Assembly: GCF_004684095.1 (NCBI RefSeq)
Contig: NZ_SRII01000023.1
Coordinates: 1 to 33,192 of the forward strand
Length of the DNA stretch: 33,192 nucleotides
Direction of reading: 5' to 3'
DNA from: Hymenobacter sp. UV11
GTDB lineage: Bacteria > Bacteroidota > Bacteroidia > Cytophagales > Hymenobacteraceae
Shown: one piece after another, positions 16,826 to 24,926 of the stretch
Layout: the number at the start of each line of letters is the position of its first letter
Position numbering within the stretch: the first letter of the stretch is position 1
Made by a program: the position numbers and the translations under genes
The notes under the pieces: model-generated
Seen by the model: only the letters and a program-made list of their open reading frames with translations
Database searches by the model: none
Told to the model about the DNA's origin: nothing

Positions 16826-17530
16826 TCAGCGCGTTTCATAGGTGAGTACCACGTTCCACGCCTTATCGGTGTACGACTTCGTGCCCGTACCCGCGGCATC
16901 GCGGTTGGTCGGGGGCACGCTCTCGTCCAGGGTCAAGTTCAGCATCTGGTCATCGCCCAGCAGATTATTGGTTTCCCAAAAGGTCAAGGTCCACCCGGCA
17001 TGGGCGGTTTCCAGGTTGAGTGGCACCGTGTTCCAGCTCAGCGGTAGCATGGCCTGCGTCATGTCCGCCACCGTAGCGCCAGTTGCCTTCCGCGTCGTCT
17101 GATAGGCCAGGGTCCACTTCACATCGGGCCCGCTGTTACCGTCCCAAGGACTACCCGCCGCATTGGTAAAGCTCAGGTTGTTGACCCGCACCTCTTTGAG
17201 GTAGCGCCGGCCGACTTTGAGCGTCTGCGTGGCACTGGTGCTTTGCCCCGCCGCGTTGAAGGCCGTCAGGGTAATGGAATAGGTGCCGGGTTGCGTGAAG
17301 GTGAGGGTGGGCGAGGTCGCTGTGTTGACCAGTGTGGCGCTATCCGAGCTGCGCCACTCATAGCGCGTGGCGTGCTGACTGGTGTTGGTGAGGGTCACCA
17401 CCTCGCCGACTTCGGCCACCGGCAGGGGCAAGGTAAACGAGGCCGTCGCCGCCGGGGCCACGGTCTCTTTTTGGCCGCAGCCAGCCAGCAAGAGGGTTAG
17501 CAGGAAAAAACTGCGTAAAATGTTGGACAT
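16826..17530 (-). CDS. PKD-domain lipoprotein
   Basis: A 234-aa lipoprotein. The start at 17530 (MSNILRSFFLLTLLLAGC) places a clean lipobox, LLAGC, with Cys18; the frame is open further upstream to 17758 but that region does not look coding and covers the divergent promoter gap. Residues about 25-110 form a PKD-like domain: VGEVVTLTNTSQHATRYEWR ... FTQPGTYSITLTAFNAAGQS, the usual beta-sandwich of surface lipoproteins. The C-terminal part (VRVNNLSFTNAAGSPWDGNS ... DVKWTLAYQT) may be a second beta domain. Likely anchored in the outer membrane. It is divergent from the XRE regulator gene, with an operator-like dyad in the 226-bp gap. Confidence 0.75.
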   Translation of the reverse strand: MSNILRSFFLLTLLLAGCGQKETVAPAATASFTLPLPVAEVGEVVTLTNTSQHATRYEWRSSDSATLVNTATSPTLTFTQPGTYSITLTAFNAAGQSTSATQTLKVGRRYLKEVRVNNLSFTNAAGSPWDGNSGPDVKWTLAYQTTRKATGATVADMTQAMLPLSWNTVPLNLETAHAGWTLTFWETNNLLGDDQMLNLTLDESVPPTNRDAAGTGTKSYTDKAWNVVLTYETR

Positions 17531-17702
17531 GGGGAAAGAAGGGGATAAAGAGAAAAAAAGGTGCTGGGGCGTAGTGTATCCGGCGCAAGAGCCCCGGTAA
17601 AATTTGGGGCGTACTAAATCCGGCTGGTCGTCGGCCGCGGCCGGGGAGTGGCTAGCGCAGCCGGAGGCAGTGGCGAGACAAGTCTGCAAAAAGAAGGCCA
17701 AA

Positions 17703-17720
17703 AATGACCGAACGGTCATT
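17703..17720. promoter_or_regulatory. Operator-like dyad in the divergent promoter gap
   Basis: AATGACCG (17703-17710) and CGGTCATT (17713-17720) are perfect 8-bp arms around AA. The site lies 37 bp before the XRE-type regulator start and 172 bp before the lipoprotein start. It could bind that regulator or a TetR-like protein from elsewhere. Confidence 0.4.
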
Positions 17721-17756
17721 GACACCCGCCGCCTTAGTCCCGCCCTTTGCCCCTTC

Positions 17757-18008
17757 ATGGCGGCGCCGCACTCCTCTACTTTTCTGCTTGAACTCGCCCG
17801 CCGCTTAAAAGCCGTGCGCGAAGCCCGTGGCCAGACGCTGCAGGAGGTCTATGACGAGACGGGCATCCATGTCGCGCGCCTCGAAACCGGCCGCCGGAGC
17901 GTGGCCTTGCGCACGGTCGCGCTGCTCTGCCGCTATTATCAGGTGGAACTGGGCCAGCTGGTAGCTGGCTTGGAGCAGTTGCTCCTGGAACAGCAGAGCC
18001 AGCCGTAA
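17757..18008 (+). CDS. Small XRE-family helix-turn-helix regulator
   Basis: An 83-aa protein (start MAAPHSSTF at 17757). The segment LARRLKAVREARGQTLQEVY ... TGIHVARLETGRRSVALRTV (about residues 10-55) matches the five-helix Cro/cI HTH fold, with TGIHVARLETGRR as turn and recognition helix. The rest, YYQVELGQLVAGLEQLL, is a short C-terminal helix typical of single-domain XRE proteins. The frame is open upstream to 17604, but the start at 17757 leaves the dyad at 17703-17720 upstream as a possible operator. It is divergent from the PKD lipoprotein gene. Confidence 0.75.
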   Translation: MAAPHSSTFLLELARRLKAVREARGQTLQEVYDETGIHVARLETGRRSVALRTVALLCRYYQVELGQLVAGLEQLLLEQQSQP

Positions 18009-18320
18009 GGACTACTACCTCAGGACGACTACCCCAGCCAACAGCGAAGTAGCAGCGCAGGCCCAGGTAAGAACCGCAGCAAGGGGGTCGGGTAACATAG
18101 GTTAGGGAGCTCCGGCGACGGCGCGTACCCGAGGCAAGACTTGCCTCCGAGGAGTTACCGCTCACCCTACGCGACCGCTCGCCAGCTGCGCCAGCTAGTC
18201 CGGCCAGCAGGTCTGAGGGAGCGCCACCAGGTGCCCACTAGCCTAGGCGGTAGGGAGGCCGTGGTTAACAGGGTGGGACAGCTGTTACCTGGCTACCCGC
18301 TCCCCTGCAGTAGCGTACTC

Positions 18321-18683
18321 GGGGTTCTCGTTCCAACGGGATTCTGTTGGCGAATTCATTTTTAAGCCCTTGCTGAAGGCATCAATCACTCGCAAGCGGC
18401 CTGACGGGTCTTGGCTAATGGCTTAAAACCCAATTCGCCAACAGTATCCAACGGGGCGGAAAATTACGTTAAGCCACAACGCCTTGTTTAGCAGGGCATT
18501 TTGCTAACGCCTCGAAAAACGTTCGGTTTAAGAGGCGCGCAGTGGTTAGATAAAAAGCGTTCTGTAACAGCCAGTATGATGCTTTTTATTGCCGTCTCAC
18601 AGTTCAATGAGTCACTTCAGGGCTCCTTAGTGAAATAACGAGCTCCTTACCGTCATTTCTCGCCCCGTTGTAACGAGAACCCC
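18321..18683. mobile_element. Tn3-end-derived miniature inverted-repeat element (TIME-like)
   Basis: The 20-bp ends GGGGTTCTCGTTCCAACGGG (18321-18340) and, inverted, GGGGTTCTCGTTACAACGGG (18664-18683) match at 19 of 20 positions. The right end read inward is 38 bp long and closes with ACGGTAAG (18646-18653), the length and inner signature of Tn3-family inverted repeats. A second inverted pair of 30 bp (18339-18368 and 18420-18449; 26 of 30) is nested at the left. No gene lies inside 363 bp. The flanks show no obvious 5-bp target duplication, so the insertion may be old or rearranged. Confidence 0.55.
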
Positions 18684-18847
18684 TTATAGCAGGTAGTGCG
18701 CGGCTTGTCCGCCCGAGAAACTGCCCCTGGGGCGTAGCGTTGCGCGGGCCCAACCCTGGTCAAACCGCGCGCGCTGCCCGTCTTTTCTCCTGCCGCCCCG
18801 CTAGGTGGTTTTCCGCTGCCCGTCGGACATAGCGGCTACTGGGTTAC

Positions 18848-18909
18848 CACCAGCGGGTCGTTTTTCAATCACATTTAATTAAATGTGATTGAAAAACGAC
18901 CCGCTGGTG
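18848..18909. repeat. 62-bp perfect palindrome without a loop
   Basis: The left arm starts CACCAGCGGGTCGTTTTTCA and the centre is ATTTAATTAAAT. The 31-bp arms are exact inverse complements with no spacer. It ends 13 bp before the ATG of the next gene, so its transcript would carry a hairpin next to the start codon, or the site could be bound by a dimeric protein. Perfect palindromes of this size are normally unstable in bacteria, so keeping it suggests recent formation or function. Confidence 0.85.
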
Positions 18910-18922
18910 CTTATCTTCGGGG

Positions 18923-19684
18923 ATGGCTTATCGCAAACGAGTTCCCCAGCCCCGCCCCTGTGCCGCGTGCGGCGCCCCGATTTTGACCGCCCACCTGCGC
19001 CGCTGCTATTGCAGTGGGGCCTGTAACACGCGCGCTTGGCGGCAGCGCCACCCCGAGGCCGCGCGCGCGGCCACTGCCGCGAAGTCGACGGGCGTTGACT
19101 CCCCCGACGGGCGGCAGCGTGCCGATGCGCTTACGGGCGGGCTCCCCCTGGCGGCCGAGCAGCTCGCCCCGCTTGGCCGGCCCGCCGCAGTCGACGAGCC
19201 CGAGCCGGTTAGCGCGGGCGAGCCGCACGGGCTGAGCTTTGGCAAGTTGGTGGCCGCCACCGCCATTGGCACGCTGCTAGCTGACACGCTCAAGCACTTG
19301 GTGGCTCCCACTGCCCCAACAGGCCCCCCCTCCACGAGCGGCTTGCCCAGCTGGCCGCCCCCCGCCCTGCTGGCCGCGGCCGGCCCGGCCGAGCCGATCA
19401 CCAATCCGGCGTGGCCCGAGCTGACGGGGGTGGCCCCCGTGAGCTATCAGCGGCACCGCGTGTATCTGTGCGTGGTGGCCGGCGTGACGTGGGTGCTGTG
19501 GGAATCGCCACGCGGCGAGTGGTATCAGCTCACCACCCCGGCCGACTTAGCCTGGCTGGCGGCCCTACCACTGCGCAGCCCGGAGATGCAGGCCCTGATT
19601 GACAAGCATGTACCGGACTTCGAGGCAGCCCCCGCGTTCGCGCGCGTCGAGGCGCTGCTCGTGCCCCCCTCCGAACCAGCTTAA
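18923..19684 (+). CDS. Hypothetical protein with an N-terminal zinc-finger-like Cys cluster
   Basis: A 253-aa protein, function unknown. Residues about 13-34 read CAACGAPILTAHLRRCYCSG then ACNTRAW: a CxxC ... CxCxxxC arrangement like the short zinc fingers of mobile-element proteins. A long Ala/Pro-rich linker follows with one short hydrophobic stretch (LVAATAIGTLLA, about residues 108-119), then a compact C-terminal domain with WPELTGVAPVSYQRHRVYLC and VTWVLWESPRGEWYQLTTPA. The start sits 13 bp after the 62-bp palindrome. High GC matches the plasmid backbone. It could be a DNA-binding accessory protein; this is inferred from the Cys cluster only. Confidence 0.6.
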   Translation: MAYRKRVPQPRPCAACGAPILTAHLRRCYCSGACNTRAWRQRHPEAARAATAAKSTGVDSPDGRQRADALTGGLPLAAEQLAPLGRPAAVDEPEPVSAGEPHGLSFGKLVAATAIGTLLADTLKHLVAPTAPTGPPSTSGLPSWPPPALLAAAGPAEPITNPAWPELTGVAPVSYQRHRVYLCVVAGVTWVLWESPRGEWYQLTTPADLAWLAALPLRSPEMQALIDKHVPDFEAAPAFARVEALLVPPSEPA

Positions 19685-19762
19685 GGGCCGTACGGTAGCC
19701 GGGGGCTACCACCAGGGGCGCGGGTGCGCCCTACTCGCCCGCCGAAAAGCTGGGCGCTTCGT

Positions 19763-19816
19763 TTAGCATATAGCCAATTATAGGACACGTTAGCATATAG
19801 CCAATTATAGGACACG
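19763..19816. repeat. Two tandem copies of a 27-bp repeat
   Basis: TTAGCATATAGCCAATTATA plus GGACACG occurs at 19763-19789 and again directly at 19790-19816 without mismatch. It lies in the gap between two convergent genes, so it is not an obvious promoter. It may be a replication-slippage duplication, a recombination site or a protein-binding pair. Confidence 0.7.
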
Positions 19817-19882
19817 AAGGAGGCCTTTAATTGCGCTTTTCTACACTGTTGACTGGCTCATTTATGCTTGAAGCTTACAACC

Positions 19883-22264
19883 CTAGATTTTTAAGAACCC
19901 CAAGTCGTAGACCAGTGGCTGCAGCTTTTCGGTCAGCGTCTTATACGCTTGTTGAAACGGCAGAAACGGTACTGGCAGGAAATCACCGCTGGCGTTGCGG
20001 GCATCCAGCGCTTTGCGCACCTGATACCAGCCCACATCGGGCCGGTTCAGCTTTAGGGCGTCGCGTACGCTACGACTGTCGGTGTGGCCGAAGTAAGAGC
20101 GCCACAGCTTTTTAGCTTCTGCTAATACAGCTTGCGCCTCGGTGCTGAACGTTTTACCCTCCAGGTATTGCACCATGAAGTCACTTTCGAAGGGGTCGGG
20201 CGCTCCTACCTCGGCTTCGGTAAAGGGAATAAAGTGGTTGACGATGCGCCAGTCCTGGCCATTCCAGTGCAGCCCGTTGGCCGAGGCGGTGAGGTTGCTG
20301 CCGCTGAAGAGCATCCAGACGAGGCAGTCTGTTTTGAACTCGTCGGTGAGCGGCTCGGAGGGTTGTAGGAACTGGTCCCGGTCGTTAAGCCAGGTAGGCT
20401 TGACGAGACGACGAACGGCAAAGATGATGGCAACTTGCCAGAGGTTTTCAGGATTAATGAAGAAAGCGCCAGCACTACTGTAAGTAGAAGAAAATATGGC
20501 TGTGCGCTGACCGGCATGCTGAGGGTCGTTGCTATCGCAAAGCATCTGGCCAATAGCGCCGTCAGACCAGAATTTACCCCGGACATCACTAGTCTTGACT
20601 GCGGGCAGCACTGCGTTTTTTAGCGGAAGCGCAGGCTGGGTGTTGGGCTTCGGTCTATTAACCCAATTGTTCAGTATGTAGTGGCTCGAAACGTTCGAAA
20701 ACATCTTTTCGCCAATAGGTTCTGCGCGTTTGTTTAGTACCCCGACCTCAATTTCAGCAATCGGCGGTAACTCCATATTTGCCTTGGTTTGCCAAACAAG
20801 AAACCCTATTGGAAACTCGCCTTTCAAACCCTCGAACGCTTTGCTATGAACAACAAATCCACCCAGATACGTTGCACGCCACTTCTCCCTAAACGTTTCG
20901 AAGTTTGAGGAGTTGACGTACTTCATTTTGCTGAACACAGCAATTGTTGCCGTAGGAATTTCTCTGCCAATCCTCACAAGGAATTGAACAAAAAGCTCTC
21001 GGCTAGCGTAGCCATAACTTTTCATACTAGCCGCAATTTTTGTTGCCGCTACCTTAGTTTTTGCGTCGCTTCCCAGGGTATCACCACTCTCTGCATACGG
21101 CGGATTAATCAGCACCAGCATTTTCTTTCCCTCCGCAATGGCTTTGCGCAAGCCTGCGGGCACTTTGTTGGTGAGGCTGTAATCTAGCTGCCCGTCTGCG
21201 GCAATATCATCGTTGAGGTAGTCGTATTGGAAGCGCGTGGCCGCCGCGCAGGTTTTGGTGGCTTTCATCACATCCACGTCTGCCACGTCCAGGGTGCTCA
21301 TGTAGATGTTGCGGTGGTTACTGTGCTTCACTTCCAGGTTGCCTACCCCGCAGCACATGTCCCACACCACGTATTCGCGCTGCCAGTTCTTGCTCAGCAC
21401 TTCAGCCAGCTTGTCATAGGCTTTGTCCACTACATGCAGCGGCGTGTAGTAAGCGCCCTTGAAGCTGCGCTCATCCAGCGGAATCAAGCTGTCGCGCCGT
21501 TCCAGCAAGTAGTTGCGGTAGGCCGCATCGGGCGGGCGGTGGTAGATGGCCCAAAAGCGCCGGTAGCCCTCGTGACTGCTTAGTTCATAGAGTTTGCCGC
21601 CGAGAGCGAAAATCGGCTTGCCATTACGGTGCAAGAGCTCAGCTGGCAAGTTGGCGTGCGTGCTCACGGTGCCGTCGCTCATAATATCGGCGAAGAACAG
21701 CAGCGCGTACTCCTCCGGCGCTACAGCCAGAATCTCCTGCCCAATCAGGGTCACCCACTTGTCGAATACCTGTTTTAGGTTGTCCGGCGTAATAGCTACC
21801 CGAATAATATCGCCCGAGGCAATGGCACTCCGGATAGTGCTAATGAATTCATCCTCGTGCGTTTCTATCTTAAAGGAAACGAAGTAGGTACCGATGTAGG
21901 CCGATACCGCGTCAAGCGCCTCCTGGGTGTAGCCGCTGGCGCTCTTGCCCCACTTAATCGTTTTTTTGGCTAGGAAGGGAATGACGTCCGCGCTTTTCAT
22001 GATAGCGGCCTTCTGCGTGTCAATCACTGCCAGTAGCGGGGGCACATACTCTCCTTTGTTCAGCGCCTGCTGCACGTAGTGCATCAACTGCGTAAACATG
22101 GCATAGGTGGAGTGCTTATGCCCCTCCTTAGCCTCAAACCACACTTCCTTCGTTTGGATGTCAATCAGGTTTTTACTGTATCCTTTTAGATTAAGTGCCT
22201 TGATATACACATCTTTGACGTCTTCTTCGGAACGGGTGAGTTGGAGACGTTGATAGAGTGTCAT
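19883..22264 (-). CDS. Single-chain restriction-modification enzyme (type IIG-like N6-adenine methylase)
   Basis: A 793-aa protein. The methylase core shows the gamma-class order: YYTPLHVVDKAYDKL (about 270-284), motif I WDMCCGVGNLE (about 302-312) for S-adenosylmethionine, and catalytic motif IV LINPPYAES (about 384-392), then a segment like FLVRIGREIPTATIAVFSKM. The N-terminus has IDIQTKEVWFEAKEG (33-47), with Asp35, Glu45 and Lys47 spaced like a PD-(D/E)XK nuclease core. One chain with nuclease-like and methylase parts suggests a type IIG enzyme that both cuts and modifies DNA; the C-terminal ~250 residues would hold target recognition. No separate specificity or restriction subunit lies next to it. 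The upstream gap is shared with a divergent Fic gene. The nuclease assignment is the weaker part. Confidence 0.7.
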   Translation of the reverse strand: MTLYQRLQLTRSEEDVKDVYIKALNLKGYSKNLIDIQTKEVWFEAKEGHKHSTYAMFTQLMHYVQQALNKGEYVPPLLAVIDTQKAAIMKSADVIPFLAKKTIKWGKSASGYTQEALDAVSAYIGTYFVSFKIETHEDEFISTIRSAIASGDIIRVAITPDNLKQVFDKWVTLIGQEILAVAPEEYALLFFADIMSDGTVSTHANLPAELLHRNGKPIFALGGKLYELSSHEGYRRFWAIYHRPPDAAYRNYLLERRDSLIPLDERSFKGAYYTPLHVVDKAYDKLAEVLSKNWQREYVVWDMCCGVGNLEVKHSNHRNIYMSTLDVADVDVMKATKTCAAATRFQYDYLNDDIAADGQLDYSLTNKVPAGLRKAIAEGKKMLVLINPPYAESGDTLGSDAKTKVAATKIAASMKSYGYASRELFVQFLVRIGREIPTATIAVFSKMKYVNSSNFETFREKWRATYLGGFVVHSKAFEGLKGEFPIGFLVWQTKANMELPPIAEIEVGVLNKRAEPIGEKMFSNVSSHYILNNWVNRPKPNTQPALPLKNAVLPAVKTSDVRGKFWSDGAIGQMLCDSNDPQHAGQRTAIFSSTYSSAGAFFINPENLWQVAIIFAVRRLVKPTWLNDRDQFLQPSEPLTDEFKTDCLVWMLFSGSNLTASANGLHWNGQDWRIVNHFIPFTEAEVGAPDPFESDFMVQYLEGKTFSTEAQAVLAEAKKLWRSYFGHTDSRSVRDALKLNRPDVGWYQVRKALDARNASGDFLPVPFLPFQQAYKTLTEKLQPLVYDLGFLKI

Positions 22265-22371
22265 AGTTAAAAACGGTTTGTAATTTATTCGTTTGGCATA
22301 ACTGCAGCTTCAAAAGTAGGAAGGTACTCAGTATGCCCCTGAGCTGTGCTGTTTTACATCTCCACAGCCTT

Positions 22372-22396
22372 CGCCTTTTCAGTCCGAGAAAAGGCG
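22372..22396. promoter_or_regulatory. Inverted repeat in the divergent promoter gap (methylase/Fic)
   Basis: CGCCTTTTC (22372-22380) and GAAAAGGCG (22388-22396) are perfect 9-bp arms with a 7-nt loop in the 218-bp gap between two divergent genes. It could be a shared operator or an RNA hairpin. The AbiEi-like N-terminus of the neighbouring Fic protein is a possible ligand. Confidence 0.4.
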
Positions 22397-22482
22397 GAAA
22401 TAATCCCTTAACCTAACTGAAATCCCAAAAATAGGTTGTTAATTGAAAAAAATTAACACTCTGACGTCATTCGTACTGCTTA

Positions 22483-23952
22483 ATGGAAAAAAATGTGCGC
22501 TGGCCCTTGCTCGTATTTGGGACGTCAGATGCGGCCCTTAATCGGCAGATTCGGGGTGCCCGCCAGCGGGGAGAGTTACGCGAGGTGGCGCCCCGTATCT
22601 ATTCATCAGACTTAAGTACTCCCTCGGAAGCGCTAATTCGCAAGAACTGGCTGCCAGTGGTACAGCACCTGTTTCCCGGCGCACTCATCAGCCACCGCTC
22701 GCAGCTGGAAGGCCAGCCCTCGGCCGATGGGCACCTGTTTCTGACCTATAAGTACACCCGCAATGTGGAACTACCCGGCCTCGTCGTGCACCTGCTGGAA
22801 GGCCCCGGCCCGCTGCCTAGTGATGCGCCGTTCGGGGATGGCAGCCTGCTGTTTGCCTCAGAAGCCCGGGGATTACTAGAAAACCTGCAGCCGGCTCGGG
22901 TGCGCAAAGGCGGGGTGAGCAAAGCGCTGCCGCTCGAAACGGTGGAAGAGCGACTGGAAATGGTGCTGCGTATTCGAGGCGAAGAAGGCCTGAATACCCT
23001 GCGCGACCAAGCCCGCGAAGTGGCAGTGGCCCTAGATTGGCCTATCGAATTGGCCTTGCTGCAACGCATTGCCGGCGCACTGCTCACTACCCAATCTAGC
23101 AAAATTCTTACGTCCCCCGTGGCCCGCGCCCGCGCGCTGGGGCTGCCCTTTGATGCCGGCCGAATGGCCCTTTTTACCACGCTGCTTAGCGCACTGCGCG
23201 CGGCGGTGCTGCCGCAGCGGCCCGACCCCGCGCCCGCGGCTCCCCCATTTTATACAGTCGCGTTTTTCGAAGCCTACTTCTCGAATTTTATTGAAGGCAC
23301 CGAGTTTCAAGTGGATGAGGCACACCGAATGGTGGAAACCGGCCAGTTGGTGGGCGGTCGGCACGCCGATTCGCACGATGTGCTAAGCACCTACCAACTG
23401 TGCAGCAACGTGGCCGAGATGCGCGTGGTCCCGCAGTCGGCCGAGGACTTGCTGGCCATCCTGCAGCGGCGACACGCCCAGCTCCTGCGCGCCCGTCCCG
23501 ACAAGCGCCCCGGCCAGTGGAAAGAGTACGCCAACCAAGCCGGGCTGACCAGCTTCGTGGACCCCGGCCTGGTGCGCGGCACATTGCACGAGGGCTTCAA
23601 GCTATACCGTAGCCTGAGTGAACCGCTGACACGGGCTATGTTCCTGATGTTTCTCATCAGCGAGGTGCACCCCTTCGATGACGGCAACGGCCGCCTAGCC
23701 CGGCTGATGATGAATGCCGAGCTAATCAGCGCCGGCCAGTGCCGCATTATCATTACCACCCACGCCCGGGAAGGTTACCTGGATGCGCTACGCCGCTTGA
23801 GCCGGCAAAGCGACCCGAGTCTGTATATCCGCATGCTGAGCGGAGCCCAGCAGTTCGTGGCCGATTTGCAGCCTACTTCCTACGAGTCAGTCAAAGCGCA
23901 GCTGGAAGCGCAACAGGCCTTTATCGAAGTGTCTTCGCAACTGCGCTGGTAG
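22483..23952 (+). CDS. Fic-domain AMP-transferase fused to an AbiEi-like N-terminal region
   Basis: A 489-aa protein. The Fic signature HPFDDGNGRLAR (396-407) carries the catalytic His and the nucleotide-binding GNGR; such enzymes usually transfer AMP to a target protein. SNFIEG at 267-272 fits the inhibitory helix pattern (S/T)xxxE(G/N) placed before the Fic core, as in class II Fic proteins that hold themselves inactive. The first ~190 residues do not belong to Fic: LNRQIRGARQRGELREVAPR followed by LIRKNWLPVVQHLFPGALIS resembles the AbiEi antitoxin winged-helix and its next domain, which in AbiE systems binds operator DNA. One chain would thus join a regulator-like part to a toxin-like enzyme. 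It is divergent from the restriction-modification gene. The AbiEi resemblance is by eye. Confidence 0.8.
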   Translation: MEKNVRWPLLVFGTSDAALNRQIRGARQRGELREVAPRIYSSDLSTPSEALIRKNWLPVVQHLFPGALISHRSQLEGQPSADGHLFLTYKYTRNVELPGLVVHLLEGPGPLPSDAPFGDGSLLFASEARGLLENLQPARVRKGGVSKALPLETVEERLEMVLRIRGEEGLNTLRDQAREVAVALDWPIELALLQRIAGALLTTQSSKILTSPVARARALGLPFDAGRMALFTTLLSALRAAVLPQRPDPAPAAPPFYTVAFFEAYFSNFIEGTEFQVDEAHRMVETGQLVGGRHADSHDVLSTYQLCSNVAEMRVVPQSAEDLLAILQRRHAQLLRARPDKRPGQWKEYANQAGLTSFVDPGLVRGTLHEGFKLYRSLSEPLTRAMFLMFLISEVHPFDDGNGRLARLMMNAELISAGQCRIIITTHAREGYLDALRRLSRQSDPSLYIRMLSGAQQFVADLQPTSYESVKAQLEAQQAFIEVSSQLRW

Positions 23953-24926
23953 TAGTAGCCGTTTTGAAATTCCTCGATCGTTGCCGGTTTTACCGGGCGG
24001 GATAGCAGCCAATTAATCAGGCTCAGTTGAGCAAACTACATGACCATGAGGTGAAGTATACACTTCATGCCTTGGTAGGCCAGCCGGCAGTACACAGAAG
24101 CTGATTAAAAAAGTATCTCTGCTGCGTCCTATAATTCCCCCTATGTAAAGCAAGTGGGTAGAAGCGCTTCGTTTTAGTCAGCCCGCTGACCCGATTTCGT
24201 AGTTAACCGGGTCGTAAACACGAGCAGCACGAGTTAAAAACGATCAGATGGGGCTACCGGATTGGTAGAACGGTTAGCTAACCCGGTCCCCTAGCGTGCC
24301 CGTACGAGCAGCCAGCCAGCGCGCCGATCGTTAGGCAGCCTACGAAGCCTATTTTTAGTCCTTTAGGACCAATGTGGCCCATCGGTCAACCGATATCGGG
24401 CCGATATGGCTCATCAGTCAACCGATATCCGGACCGATATGGCCCATGTCTGGACCGATATGGGCGATATCGGACCGATATCGCCCATCAGTCAACTGTT
24501 ACCTACTTTTTAAATATTTTATTGATTTACAATACTTTAATGTAAAATATGAACTAATTAATTCTAGATATTATCTATAAAATATTGATTTTCAAGTAAC
24601 TAACAAATGTAAGCTACTTACTAGTTCCCTCGCGTACCCCCTCGACTGCGCTTGGCCCCTGCTGCGCCCAGTCCACCGCGAACACCTCCTGCAGACACGT
24701 CGTATCCTCGGCTGAGTGCAGCCACCGCCACCAGGCCTTGCGGAGCTACTACCTCTTCAGAGCGGGATTCTGCTTGTAAGCTACTCCTACGCCAAGCAGC
24801 AAAGGCTGCCTCAGCAGGCTAGCTCCTTTGCCTAAAAGGAGCCATTGATCTGTAAGAAGGCCAAATGCGTCCTGTTAGCAGCTGAGTAGCTGCCTGCTTA
24901 GGCGCTTACCTGCTACCCTAGTAAAC
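23953..24926. other. 974-bp intergenic region: CCGATAT repeat cluster, AT-rich tract, gene relic
   Basis: After the Fic gene there is no convincing gene for almost 1 kb. It holds the CCGATAT cluster (24381-24498), an AT-rich tract (about 24506-24610), and a minus-strand relic of 43 codons at 24614-24745 (ending ...FAVDWAQQGPSAVEGVREGT) bounded upstream by two stops. A hairpin GCTCCTTT/AAAGGAGC lies near 24824-24843. The region reads as decayed DNA with one structured block. Confidence 0.5.
24381..24498. repeat. Cluster of six CCGATAT sites with ATCRGTCAAC repeats
   Basis: CCGATAT starts at 24390, 24401, 24422, 24434, 24455 and 24475; several form the longer dyad CCGATATCGG. ATCGGTCAAC at 24381 and ATCAGTCAAC at about 24412 and 24488 punctuate the cluster. 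A ~100-bp strongly AT-rich tract follows directly. This resembles a protein-binding array next to a DNA-unwinding stretch, but no initiator gene is adjacent. Confidence 0.6.

Larger units (their letters stand above)
18009..18922. other. 914-bp intergenic region dominated by repeat elements
   Basis: No convincing gene. The region contains a Tn3-end-like miniature element (18321-18683), several hairpins (for example GCCTC/GAGGC around 18509-18534), and the 62-bp palindrome at 18848-18909. A 74-codon open frame at 18141-18365 has no family resemblance and runs into the miniature element, so it is not called. Confidence 0.6.

Noticed and set aside
16636..16899. Minus-strand frame of 87 codons overlapping the PKD lipoprotein end
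   Set aside because: It crosses the terminator hairpin and overlaps a better supported gene; Arg-rich composition looks like chance.
24374..24580. Plus-strand frame of 68 codons (MAHRSTDIGPIW...)
   Set aside because: Its repeats simply reflect the CCGATAT DNA cluster, and it then runs into AT-rich DNA.
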